The translations under genes and the position numbers were made by a program. This document shows, in pieces, positions 1 through 11,900 of a stretch of DNA of 64,000 nucleotides. The DNA comes from Nemertoderma westbladi (Eukaryota > Xenacoelomorpha > Nemertodermatida > Nemertodermatidae). The stretch spans positions 1 to 64,000 of the forward strand of contig JAUCBJ010006039.1 of NCBI GenBank assembly GCA_032718475.1, in the 5' to 3' direction. Under the pieces are notes generated by a model. It worked only from the letters and a program-made list of their open reading frames with translations. It was not told the DNA's origin and did no database searches. The number at the start of each line of letters is the position of its first letter. Position 1 is the first letter of the stretch.

Positions 1-870
1 TATTTCTTTCCTGCTATTTAAACTTAATGATTGATCATAAATATTAAAAACGATTACATTTATGGTCTCAACCAACGGTTCGGCAAATCTTAATTTTAAT
101 TGGCCGTTAGTATATATCGACGGTTGCGGATCCCTAACATAGCCGTCGGCGGTTAGGTCCCAGGATAGGAGGGGGCAATTACCTAAGTAGGTTTCATGGT
201 CTATATTATTACCTCCATAACCGTTAATATATGTATTAATGTTCTTCATTAATTGAGTATACTCAAAAATATATGTTCCATCTGTAAAATTAGGCTCGTA
301 TATTACACCACCTACTGGAAGACCGTCTACAATCAGCTCCGCGCGTCTAAGGTTAAAATGTTCAAATTTCAATGGGATTGCTAGTTAATTCTCCCGAATA
401 TGCGTTATTTGTTATGAAGCCGATAATAACTAATTTGGGTTTTTTACCATCAAATATGTTTGTTTTGGGTGTAATTTGTGGTTTGAGCGGGAATAGTAAA
501 TGTTGTAACCTCCTTTTTTTGGAATTGATATTCAATATCGTAGCTCTCTAAACCTTTTAGGTGGCTGCTTTCTATTACCGGATTAACCTCCATTCTAGGA
601 ATTAGAATTTTTATATCATCTAACTCTAGTCGAAGATTTGTCACGGCGTTTGCGTTTGGAGTGATTTTAAAAATAAACGAATTTGATACTTTTCTAAAAT
701 GCATTCGTAAATCATACCCAGGTTGTATTATTTTAGTTTCAGTATCAAAATCAATCGTCAATCAGGATTGTAAACTTAATTTCAGTGGTAAACTGTATGA
801 AATTACCGCGTGTGTGTACATAACCGAATCAACAGTAACCAAATCTCTATACAGACCCAATTATGGGGGG
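1..870 (-). pseudogene. Decayed Maverick/Polinton-like capsid-type protein relic (F54H12.2-like family)
   Basis: Read on the minus strand, coding-like sequence enters near 870 and runs off the left edge. It is broken by an in-frame stop just upstream of 761, and by a stop and frameshifts between about 450 and 375. The open pieces lie at about 450-761 and 1-375. The left piece has a run of conserved-looking aromatic, Gly and Pro residues. Its C-terminal part (motifs such as LKLRFAEPL and TINVIVF) resembles the C-terminal part of the invertebrate proteins annotated as F54H12.2-like, which are associated with Maverick/Polinton elements and their capsids. The family assignment comes from remembered pattern similarity, not a search. 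No polymerase, integrase or terminal repeat is visible, so this is an isolated fragment. It could instead be another repetitive-element protein. It cannot make an intact protein. Confidence 0.5.
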
Positions 871-1089
871 TATTTATTTACTAAGGGTTTCTAAACACTA
901 AAACCTTGCCGGGAACTCGCGATCAAAAGTAGCATCAAGAATTGAACCAATTTCTAAAAATATTATTTACACAGAATGGCTAACATCCTTAATACAGATA
1001 GGAAGGAAACTGGATGCAATAAAAATTCATCCCTCTCCACGGGTAATTGGACGCAAATAACAGCTGATTAATCTCAAAAATAAAACTGT

Positions 1090-1170
1090 AACCTGTTATA
1101 TTGTGTTTAGTTTATTGTTTTGGTTAAAACAACGTGCCACTGTAACCTGCTCCTTTCCCTAAATTGAGTA
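1090..1170 (+). repeat. Dispersed repeat copy with motif GTAACCTGCTCCTTTCCC
   Basis: Contains TTTATTGTTTTGGTTA followed by CTGTAACCTGCTCCTTTCCC and TAAATTG. Related blocks recur at about 38145-38240 (minus orientation), 38510-38585 (minus) and 40695-40845 (plus). This is a low-copy interspersed repeat, probably a transposon fragment. Confidence 0.55.
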
Positions 1171-1224
1171 TTTAACGTTGAGGCGGGATATTAATTCGCC
1201 AAGGCGGATTTGTGTCCAGTTTCA

Positions 1225-1249
1225 CCCCCCCCCCCCCCCCCCCCCCCCC
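1225..1249 (+). repeat. Poly-C run (25 C)
   Basis: Uninterrupted homopolymer of C. The length in the assembly may be inexact. Confidence 0.9.
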
Positions 1250-1568
1250 TTTCTCCCTTAATGATACATATAAAACAGGAAACATAAATAATAACCACAC
1301 ATTTAGTTAGCTTCGGAAATATATGCCCCTTGAAATATATGAAATCCTTCCATCCTAATTAATAGTTGTCTTTTCGAACAATATGAATCTATAAACAATA
1401 AAGATATCATAATACTTTAGTTTACAACTCAAACACAAATCCAAATCCGCCTCTTAAATGATCAAATTAAAGCCTTATCGAACACTACACGATAGCCAAA
1501 TACTGATAAGACATAATTTAATTACTCCAGGCAGACGAACACAAGAATCGATAAGTTTGTACTTCAAG

Positions 1569-1626
1569 TTAAGGGGAGATGGTACTCCAGAACTTTAATA
1601 GCCTGGGGGGTACCATCTCCCCTTAA
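1569..1626. mobile_element. 58-bp TTAA-bounded hairpin, possible minimal MITE
   Basis: The left arm 1569-1585 (TTAAGGGGAGATGGTAC) is the exact reverse complement of 1610-1626, with a 24-bp loop. Both ends carry TTAA followed by GGGG, the same end layout as the 711-bp TTAA element at 49510-50220. TTAA duplication is typical of piggyBac- and Kolobok-type elements. It may be a deletion derivative of such an element. Confidence 0.5.
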
Positions 1627-2069
1627 GTAAAGGGATAATAAAACAGTCGATTACAATAAAATACCTAGAAGTAACAAACTAAAATGGGAAAATCTAATTA
1701 AAAATAAAACAAAGGAAATAACGATAGCAGTATTTTATATTCGCTAAATAAAAGGACATTTATAGACCAAATCAGATAAAATTAATGTTATTCAAGGTTC
1801 GCTCGTATGGCCAGTTTACCAATCAATGGGTACGAGCAAGCCGTACCCCGTAAAGGACGGCCGTCCGTTAAATAAGCGTAGGCTGAAAGTTTCTTTACAT
1901 CAACGGTAGTAGTGTTGTAGTACCAGCTCAACAGTACTGTGTACTGAAACAACACGTTCGTGGGGCCTTCGCGCAGCACAAGGCTCAGTTATGAGATACA
2001 GATACAAATTGAGCAATTCTATCACAAAATCGGTATTTAAGAAATTTAACCAAACCACCAATAGAAAGT

Positions 2070-2104
2070 CCCCCCCCCCCCCCCCCCCCCCCCCCCTCCC
2101 CCCC
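2070..2104 (+). repeat. Poly-C run with one T interruption
   Basis: Twenty-seven C, then T, then seven C. Simple sequence. Confidence 0.9.
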
Positions 2105-2304
2105 TCTTAATCTGCACCCCAACCCAAAGGCGCACAGAGGATCGATGAAAGACCGGTATTAACAGAAAAATACCTGAGAAAAATCTTTACGTTTTAAAAG
2201 TAATATATTTTAGGCGTGGGGGCCAATTAATTAAGTAATTAAAACCTACGTTATGCCGATACGATAGTATTGATACTGAAATATTAATTTACAATTAACA
2301 AAAT

Positions 2305-3578
2305 TATGGAGGCAGTGATCCTCAAGCATTTTCTAAACTCTCTAGAAGTAAGCGACTTTCAAGTTGCATACCGGGCAAAATGTGGAACGGACTTTACAAT
2401 TAGTGAGCTTTTCGAATTAATTGAGCAATTTTGAGAAAGACAGGCATCTGGCTGTTATCTTTGTTGACTTCTTCAAGGCCTTTGATTCAGTCTCTCGCTC
2501 ACGTATGTTCAGCATACTTTCATTATATGGGATTCCTGATGAAATTATTGCAGCAATCAGATCAGTATACGATGGTTCGACAACATTTGTGTCTACTGTT
2601 GATGGTGACACAGAACCATTTGAAGTGTTATGGGGCGTCCTCCAGGGAGACACACTTGCACCATTCTTGTTCATAATTGTGGTTGACTATGTTCTACGCA
2701 TGTCCTTAGATCATTATAATGATGATGGGGTGATGATAACTCCACCTACTGGCTCCAGAAGTCGAGGAAATCCTGCCAAGTACCTAACTGATCTAGACTT
2801 TGCTGATGACTTAGGAGTACTCTCAGAATCATTAGAGGGAGCCCAACGGCTCCTCAGCTCATTAGAACATGCTGCTTCTAGTGTTGGTCTTTTTATTAAC
2901 TCCAGAAAGACCAAAATTCTGACAGTTAACTTTGAAAGTCCTCAGCAAGTCTCTGATCGGATGAGCATAAGCCCAAAGGATGGTATGCTTGAGCATGTGG
3001 ACGACTTCTGTTACCTGGGATCATGGATCCGGAAGTCAGGTGAGGACCTTCGAATACGTAAGGGAAAGGCATGGGCAGCCTTGAATAGGCTTTCCAGGAT
3101 TTGGAAGTCACCGAGAATTAATCGGAAACTTAAGGTCCGATTATTTAGAGCAGCAGTAGTTCCAGTACTCCTCTACGGGAGTCCATGCTGGGCTCTAACT
3201 GCTGAGGACACCAAATCTCTGGATGGCACATTCACAAGAATGCTACGCCGGGTTCATTGTGTCAAGTACAATGCACACATCTCCAACCAGACACTATATA
3301 ACATTGGAGGTGTCTCATTGGTTCCCCCAAGCTTGACACTAGAACAAAATCGCCTCCGCTTTGCAGGACATTGCTTTCGCCGTGAGGATCAGCCAGTGCA
3401 TAATCTTGTACTTTGGCAGCCTCATGGAGTGAATAAGCATGGTGGACAGCCCATGACTTTCTTGAGACGCATCTTAAAGGACACTGGCCTTAAAGATGCG
3501 GATGATCTAGCAAATGTCATGGGTGATAGGGAGTTGTGGCGGTGCAATTTTGTTGACAAGCCGGCACAGCATTCTTAA
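2305..3578 (+). pseudogene. 5'-truncated non-LTR retrotransposon (LINE) reverse transcriptase
   Basis: An open frame of 385 codons (2421-3578; the nominal start is a TTG, so there is no true initiation) carries RT landmarks. These are motif A (VDFFKAFDSV, residues 15-24), the GVLQGDTLAPFLF block (72-84) and the FADD catalytic box (127-130). A LINE-type C-terminal region follows (LYGSPCWALT, then RLRFAGHCFRRED). RT-like coding continues upstream in another frame from about 2305 to 2415 and joins through a single frameshift near 2415. The endonuclease domain is absent, so the copy is 5'-truncated and inactive. The C-terminal style suggests an RTE-related clade, but the clade is not certain. Confidence 0.85.
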
Positions 3579-3639
3579 AAATGCAGCTGCAATGCAGCAT
3601 GCCGATCCTAGTAGTAGAGCAATTTCCTAAGTTTACATC

Positions 3640-4010
3640 TGCCAAATGGATATTCGTGCTGCTTTTGACAATGTCAGTAACCACCTTCTTTTCAAACAAA
3701 TATCAATGACAATCAACCCTTATATCTGCAGGCTATTACTTGACTACTACCAGACAGGTGTAATATTCCTCATATTTGGTGATGTAATTGATACAGTGGG
3801 GATACCCACTAGAATTGGATTAAAATAAGGATCCTTATTGAGTCCCAGTTTGTTTACCTTATTTACTACCGCACCCTGTATGGCCTTAACAACTGCAGTA
3901 CAAGCTGGGTTGCTACTTAAATGGAATATGGATATCTCATATCATTTATGTAGATGATATTTTACTAATCGCACCAAATTCTCATGATGTAGAAACTCTT
4001 GCTGGACCTA
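3640..4010 (+). pseudogene. Second, unrelated reverse-transcriptase relic
   Basis: A 60-codon frame at 3646-3828 begins with a motif-A-like segment (DIRAAFDNV) and ends at a TAA exactly where the GLKQGSLLSP-type motif expects Gln. Reading past that stop gives GSLLSPSLFTLF. A further frameshift is needed to reach a YVDDILLIAP catalytic box at about 3950. The wording differs from the LINE just upstream, so this is a different RT lineage. It ends about 60 bp before the 42-bp satellite. Confidence 0.7.
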
Positions 4011-4069
4011 ACTGAAACCATTGGATCAAACAAAACTGAGTGACATTGAACTCACCATCGATTCAGGAA

Positions 4070-5943
4070 AAACACACTGCTCATGTTTCACCCACATAAG
4101 TTCGATGTAACGAACACACTGCTCATGTTTCACCCATATAAGTTCGATGTAACGAACACACTGCTCATGTTTCACCCACATAAGTTCGATGTAACGAACA
4201 CACTGCTCATGTTTCACCCACATAAGTTCGATGTAACGAACACACTGCTCATGTTTCACCCATATAAGTTCGATGTAACGAACACACTGCTCATGTTTCA
4301 CCCACATAAGTTCGATGTAACGAACACACTGCTCATGTTTCACCCACATAAGTTCGATGTAACGAACACACTGCTCATGTTTCACCCACATAAGTTCGAT
4401 GTAACGAACACACTGCTCATGTTTCACCCACATAAGTTCGATGTAACGAACACACTGCTCATGTTTCACCCACATAAGTTCGATGTAACGAACACACTGC
4501 TCATGTTTCACCCATATAAGTTCGATGTAACGAACACACTGCTCATGTTTCACCCACATAAGTTCGATGTAACGAACACACTGCTCATGTTTCACCCACA
4601 TAAGTTCGATGTAACGAACACACTGCTCATGTTTCACCCACATAAGTTCGATGTAACGAACACACTGCTCATGTTTCACCCACATAAGTTCGATGTAACG
4701 AACACACTGCTCATGTTTCACCCACATAAGTTCGATGTAACGAACACACTGCTCATGTTTCACCCACATAAGTTCGATGTAACGAACACACTGCTCATGT
4801 TTCACCCACATAAGTTCGATGTAACGAACACACTGCTCATGTTTCACCCACATAAGTTCGATGTAACGAACACACTGCTCATGTTTCACCCACATAAGTT
4901 CGATGTAACGAACACACTGCTCATGTTTCACCCACATAAGTTCGATGTAACGAACACACTGCTCATGTTTCACCCACATAAGTTCGATGTAACGAACACA
5001 CTGCTCATGTTTCACCCACATAAGTTCGATGTAACGAACACACTGCTCATGTTTCACCCACATAAGTTCGATGTAACGAACACACTGCTCATGTTTCACC
5101 CACATAAGTTCGATGTAACGAACACACTGCTCATGTTTCACCCACATAAGTTCGATGTAACGAACACACTGCTCATGTTTCACCCACATAAGTTCGATGT
5201 AACGAACACACTGCTCATGTTTCACCCACATAAGTTCGATGTAACGAACACACTGCTCATGTTTCACCCACATAAGTTCGATGTAACGAACACACTGCTC
5301 ATGTTTCACCCACATAAGTTCGATGTAACGAACACACTGCTCATGTTTCACCCACATAAGTTCGATGTAACGAACACACTGCTCATGTTTCACCCACATA
5401 AGTTCGATGTAACGAACACACTGCTCATGTTTCACCCACATAAGTTCGATGTAACGAACACACTGCTCATGTTTCACCCACATAAGTTCGATGTAACGAA
5501 CACACTGCTCATGTTTCACCCACATAAGTTCGATGTAACGAACACACTGCTCATGTTTCACCCACATAAGTTCGATGTAACGAACACACTGCTCATGTTT
5601 CACCCACATAAGTTCGATGTAACGAACACACTGCTCATGTTTCACCCACATAAGTTCGATGTAACGAACACACTGCTCATGTTTCACCCACATAAGTTCG
5701 ATGTAACGAACACACTGCTCATGTTTCACCCACATAAGTTCGATGTAACGAACACACTGCTCATGTTTCACCCACATAAGTTCGATGTAACGAACACACT
5801 GCTCATGTTTCACCCACATAAGTTCGATGTAACGAACACACTGCTCATGTTTCACCCACATAAGTTCGATGTAACGAACACACTGCTCATGTTTCACCCA
5901 CATAAGTTCGATGTAACGAACACACTGCTCATGTTTCACCCAC
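4070..5943 (+). repeat. 42-bp satellite array, about 44.5 copies
   Basis: The monomer starts ATGTTTCACCCACATAAG and contains the dyad GTTCG-(6)-CGAAC. Copies are nearly identical; the only frequent change is CACATAAG to CATATAAG in a few units near the left end. Because 42 is divisible by 3 and the unit lacks stops in one frame on each strand, both strands show an open frame of more than 600 codons. I treat this as an artefact. The last unit degenerates at about 5940 (CACCCACGTGATTTCG). Confidence 0.97.
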
Positions 5944-5965
5944 GTGATTTCGATACACAGGAGCC

Positions 5966-8900
5966 AAATATAATCTACAGTTTTATATCGGGGCCCTTTC
6001 GATTACATGTAATACACAGTTTTATATTGGGGCCCTTTCGATTACATATAATCTACAGTTTTATATTGGGGCCCTTTCGATTACATGTAATACACAGTTT
6101 TATATTGGGGCCCTTTCGATTACATATAATCTACAGTTTTATATTGGGGCCCTTTCGATTACATATAATCTACAGTTTTATATCGGGGCCCTTTCGATTA
6201 CATATAATCTACAGTTTTATATTGGGGCCCTTTCGATTACATGTAATCTACAGTTTTATATCGGGGCCCTTTCGATTACATGTAATACACAGTTTTATAT
6301 TGGGGCCCTTTCGATTACATGTAATACACAGTTTTATATTGGGGCCCTTTCGATTACATATAATCTACAGTTTTATATCGGGGCCCTTTCGATTACATAT
6401 AATACACAGTTTTATATTGGGGCCCTTTCGATTACATATAATCTACAGTTTTATATTTGGGCCCTTTCGATTACATATAATCTACAGTTTTATATTGGGG
6501 CCCTTTCGATTACATATAATCTACAGTTTTATATCGGGGCCCTTTCGATTACATATAATCTACAGTTTTATATTTGGGCCCTTTCGATTACATATAATCT
6601 ACAGTTTTATATTGGGGCCCTTTCGATTACATATAATCTACAGTTTTATATTGGGGCCCTTTCGATTACATGTAATACACAGTTTTATATTGGGGCCCTT
6701 TCGATTACATATAATCTACAGTTTTATATTGGAGCCCTTTCGATTACATGTAATACACAGTTTTATATTGGGGCCCTTTCGATTACATATAATCTACAGT
6801 TTTATATTGGGGCCCTTTCGATTACATGTAATACACAGTTTTATATTGGGGCCCTTTCGATTACATATAATCTACAGTTTTATATTGGGGCCCTTTCGAT
6901 TACATATAATCTACAGTTTTATATCGGGGCCCTTTCGATTACATATAATCTACAGTTTTATATTGGGGCCCTTTCGATTACATGTAATCTACAGTTTTAT
7001 ATCGGGGCCCTTTCGATTACATATAATCTACAGTTTTATATCGGGGCCCTTTCGATTACATATAATACACAGTTTTATATTGGGGCCCTTTCGATTACAT
7101 ATAATCTACAGTTTTATATTTGGGCCCTTTCGATTACATATAATCTACAGTTTTATATTGGGGCCCTTTCGATTACATATAATCTACAGTTTTATATCGG
7201 GGCCCTTTCGATTACATATAATCTACAGTTTTATATTTGGGCCCTTTCGATTACATATAATCTACAGTTTTATATTGGGGCCCTTTCGATTACATATAAT
7301 CTACAGTTTTATATCGGGGCCCTTTCGATTACATATAATACACAGTTTTATATTGGGGCCCTTTCGATTACATATAATCTACAGTTTTATATTGGGGCCC
7401 TTTCGATTACATATAATCTACAGTTTTATATTTGGGCCCTTTCGATTACATATAATCTACAGTTTTATATTGGGGCCCTTTCGATTACATATAATCTACA
7501 GTTTTATATCGGGGCCCTTTCGATTACATATAATCTACAGTTTTATATTGGGGCCCTTTCGATTACATATAATCTACAGTTTTATATTTGGGCCCTTTCG
7601 ATTACATATAATCTACAGTTTTATATCGGGGCCCTTTCGATTACATATAATCTACAGTTTTATATTGGGGCCCTTTCGATTACATGTAATACACAGTTTT
7701 ATATTGGGGCCCTTTCGATTACATATAATCTACAGTTTTATATTGGGGCCCTTTCGATTACATATATTCTACAGTTTTATATTGGGGCCCTTTCGATTAC
7801 ATATAATCTACAGTTTTATATCGGGGCCCTTTCGATTACATATAATCTACAGTTTTATATTGGGGCCCTTTCGATTACATGTAATCTACAGTTTTATATC
7901 GGGGCCCTTTCGATTACATATAATCTACAGTTTTATATCGGGGCCCTTTCGATTACATATAATACACAGTTTTATATTGGGGCCCTTTCGATTACATATA
8001 ATCTACAGTTTTATATTTGGGCCCTTTCGATTACATATAATCTACAGTTTTATATTGGGGCCCTTTCGATTACATATAATCTACAGTTTTATATCGGGGC
8101 CCTTTCGATTACATATAATCTACAGTTTTATATTGGGGCCCTTTCGATTACATATAATCTACAGTTTTATATTTGGGCCCTTTCGATTACATATAATCTA
8201 CAGTTTTATATCGGGGCCCTTTCGATTACATATAATCTACAGTTTTATATCGGGGCCCTTTCGATTACATATAATACACAGTTTTATATTGGGGCCCTTT
8301 CGATTACATATAATCTACAGTTTTATATTTGGGCCCTTTCGATTACATATAATCTACAGTTTTATATTGGGGCCCTTTCGATTACATATAATCTACAGTT
8401 TTATATCGGGGCCCTTTCGATTACATATAATCTACAGTTTTATATTTGGGCCCTTTCGATTACATATAATCTACAGTTTTATATTGGGGCCCTTTCGATT
8501 ACATATAATCTACAGTTTTATATCGGGGCCCTTTCGATTACATATAATACACAGTTTTATATTGGGGCCCTTTCGATTACATATAATCTACAGTTTTATA
8601 TTGGTGCCCTTTCGATTACATGTAATACACAGTTTTATATTGGGGCCCTTTCGATTACATATAATCTACAGTTTTATATTGGGGCCCTTTCGATTACATG
8701 TAATACACAGTTTTATATTGGGGCCCTTACGATTACATGTAATACAGTTTTATATTGGGGCCCTTTCGATTACATGTAATACACAGTTTTATATTGGGGC
8801 CCTTTCGATTACATGTAATACACAGTTTTATATTGGGGCCCTTTCGATTACATATAATCTACAGTTTTATATTGGGGCCCTTTCGATTACATATATTCTA

Positions 8901-11900
8901 CAGTTTTATATTGGGGCCCTTTCGATTACATATAATCTACAGTTTTATATTGGGGCCCTTTCGATTACATATCATCTACAGTTTTATATTGGGGCCCTTT
9001 CGATTACATACAATCTACAGTTTTATATTGGGGCCCTTTCGATTACATATAATCTACAGTTTTATATTGGGGCCCTTTCGATTACATATAATCTACAGTT
9101 TTATATCGGGGCCCTTTCGATTACATATAATCTACAGTTTTATATTGGGGCCCTTTCGATTACATGTAATACACAGTTTTATATTGGGGCCCTTTCGATT
9201 ACATGTAATCCACAGTTTTATATTGGGGCCCTTTCGATTACTTGTAATGCACAGTTTTATATATCCCTTTCGATTACATATAATCTACAGTTTTATATTG
9301 GGGCCCTTTCGATTACATGTCATCTACAGTTTTATATTGGGGCCCTTTCGATTACATACAATCTACAGTTTTATATTGGGGCCCTTTCGATTACATATAA
9401 TCTACAGTTTTATATTGGGGCCCTTTCGATTACATATCATCTACAGTTTTATATTGGGGCCCTTTCGATTACATATAATCTACAGTTTTATATTGGGGCC
9501 CTTTCGATTACATATAATCTACAGTTTTATATTGGGGCCCTTTCGATTACATATAATCGACAGTTTTATATTGGGGCCCTTTCGATTACATATAATCTAC
9601 AGTTTTATATTGGGGCCCTTTCGATTACATGTAATACACAGTTTTATATTGGGGCCCTTTCGATTACATGTAATACACAGTTTTATATTGGGGCCCTTTC
9701 GATTACATGTAATACACAGTTTTATATTGGGGCCCTTTCGATTACATATAATCTACAGTTTTATATTGGGGCCCTTTCGATTACATATAATCTACAGTTT
9801 TATATTGGGGCCCTTTCGATTACATATAATCTACAGTTTTATATTGGGGCCCTTTCGATTACATGTAATGCACAGTTTTATATTGGGGCCTCTTCGATTA
9901 CATGTAATACACAGTTTTATATTGGGGCCCTTTCGATTACATGTAATACACAGTTTTATATTGGGGCCCTTTCGATTACATATAATCTACAGTTTTATAT
10001 TGGGGCCCTTTCGATTACATATAATCTACAGTTTTATATTGGGGCCCTTTCGATTACATATAATCTACAGTTTTATATTGGGGCCCTTTCGATTACATAT
10101 AATCTACAGTTTTATATTGGGGCCCTTTCGATTACATGTAATACACAGTTTTATATTGGGGCCTCTTCGATTACATGTAATACACAGTTTTATATTGGGG
10201 CCCTTTCGATTACATGTAATACACAGTTTTATATTGGGGCCCTTTCGATTACATATAATCTACAGTTTTATATTGGGGCCCTTTCGATTACATATAATCT
10301 ACAGTTTTATATTGGGGCCCTTTCGATTACATATAATCTACAGTTTTATATTGGGGCCCTTTCGATTACATGTAATACACAGTTTTATATTGGGGCCTCT
10401 TCGATTACATGTAATACACAGTTTTATATTGGGGCCCTTTCGATTACATGTAATACACAGTTTTATATTGGGGCCCTTTCGATTACATATAATCTACAGT
10501 TTTATATTGGGGCCCTTTCGATTACATATAATCTACAGTTTTATATTGGGGCCCTTTCGATTACATATAATCTACAGTTTTATATTGGGGCCCTTTCGAT
10601 TACATATAATCTACAGTTTTATATCGGGGCCCTTTCGATTACATATAATCTACAGTTTTATATTGGGGCCCTTTCGATTACATGTAATACAGTTTTATAT
10701 TGGGGCCCTTTCGATTACATGTAATACACAGTTTTATATTGGGGCCCTTTCGATTACATGTAATACACAGTTTTATATTGGGGCCCTTTCGATTACATGT
10801 AATACACAGTTTTATATTGGGGCCCTTTCGATTACATGTAATACACAGTTTTATATCGGGGCCCTTTCGATTACATATAATCTACAGTTTTATATTGGGG
10901 CCCTTTCGATTACATATAATCTACAGTTTTATATTGGGGCCCTTTCGATTACATATAATCTACAGTTTTATATTGGGGCCCTTTCGATTACATGTAATAC
11001 ACAGTTTTATATTGGGGCCCTTTCGATTACATGTAATACACAGTTTTATATTGGGGCCCTTTCGATTACATGTAATACACAGTTTTATATTGGGGCCCTT
11101 TCGATTACATATAATCTACAGTTTTATATTGGGGCCCTTTCGATTACATGTAATACACAGTTTTATATTGGGGCCCTTTCGATTACATATCATCTACAGT
11201 TTTATATTGGGTCCCTTTCGATTACATATAATCTACAGTTTTATATTGGGGCCCTTTCGATTACATATAATCTACAGTTTTATATTGGGGCCCTTTCGAT
11301 TACATATAATCGACAGTTTTATATTGGGGCCCTTTCGATTACATATAATCTACAGTTTTATATTGGGGCCCTTTCGATTACATGTAATACACAGTTTTAT
11401 ATTGGGGCCCTTTCGATTACATATAATCTACAGTTTTATATTGGGGCCCTTTCGATTACATGTAATACACAGTTTTATATTGGGGCCCTTTCGATTACAT
11501 ATCATCTACAGTTTTATATTGGGTCCCTTTCGATTACATATAATCTACAGTTTTATATCGGGGCCCTTTCGATTACATATAATACACAGTTTTATATTGG
11601 GGCCCTTTCGATTACATATAATCTACAGTTTTATATTGGGGCCCTTTCGATTACATGTAATACACAGTTTTATATTGGGGCCCTTTCGATTACATATAAT
11701 CTACAGTTTTATATTGGGGCCCTTTCGATTACATGTAATACACAGTTTTATATTGGGGCCCTTACGATTACATGTAATACAGTTTTATATTGGGGCCCTT
11801 TCGATTACATGTAATACACAGTTTTATATTGGGGCCCTTTCGATTACATGTAATACACAGTTTTATATTGGGGCCCTTTCGATTACATATAATCTACAGT

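Larger units (their letters stand above)
871..2300. other. Intergenic stretch, mostly unassigned
   Basis: This stretch contains a dispersed repeat copy (about 1090-1170), two poly-C runs and a small TTAA hairpin, all listed separately. A 63-codon minus-strand frame at 1788-1979 starts with ATG and has fairly mixed composition, but it matches nothing I recognise and has no visible support. The rest is AT-rich and shows no gene. Confidence 0.6.

Noticed and set aside
1951-1978. TGGGGCCTTCGCGCA shared with 47816-47830
   Set aside because: A 15-base exact match between two places in 64 kb is expected about once or twice by chance, and the flanks do not align.
4026-5939. 637-codon minus-strand frame over the 42-bp array
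   Set aside because: Same artefact on the other strand. Both strands being open at once argues against coding.
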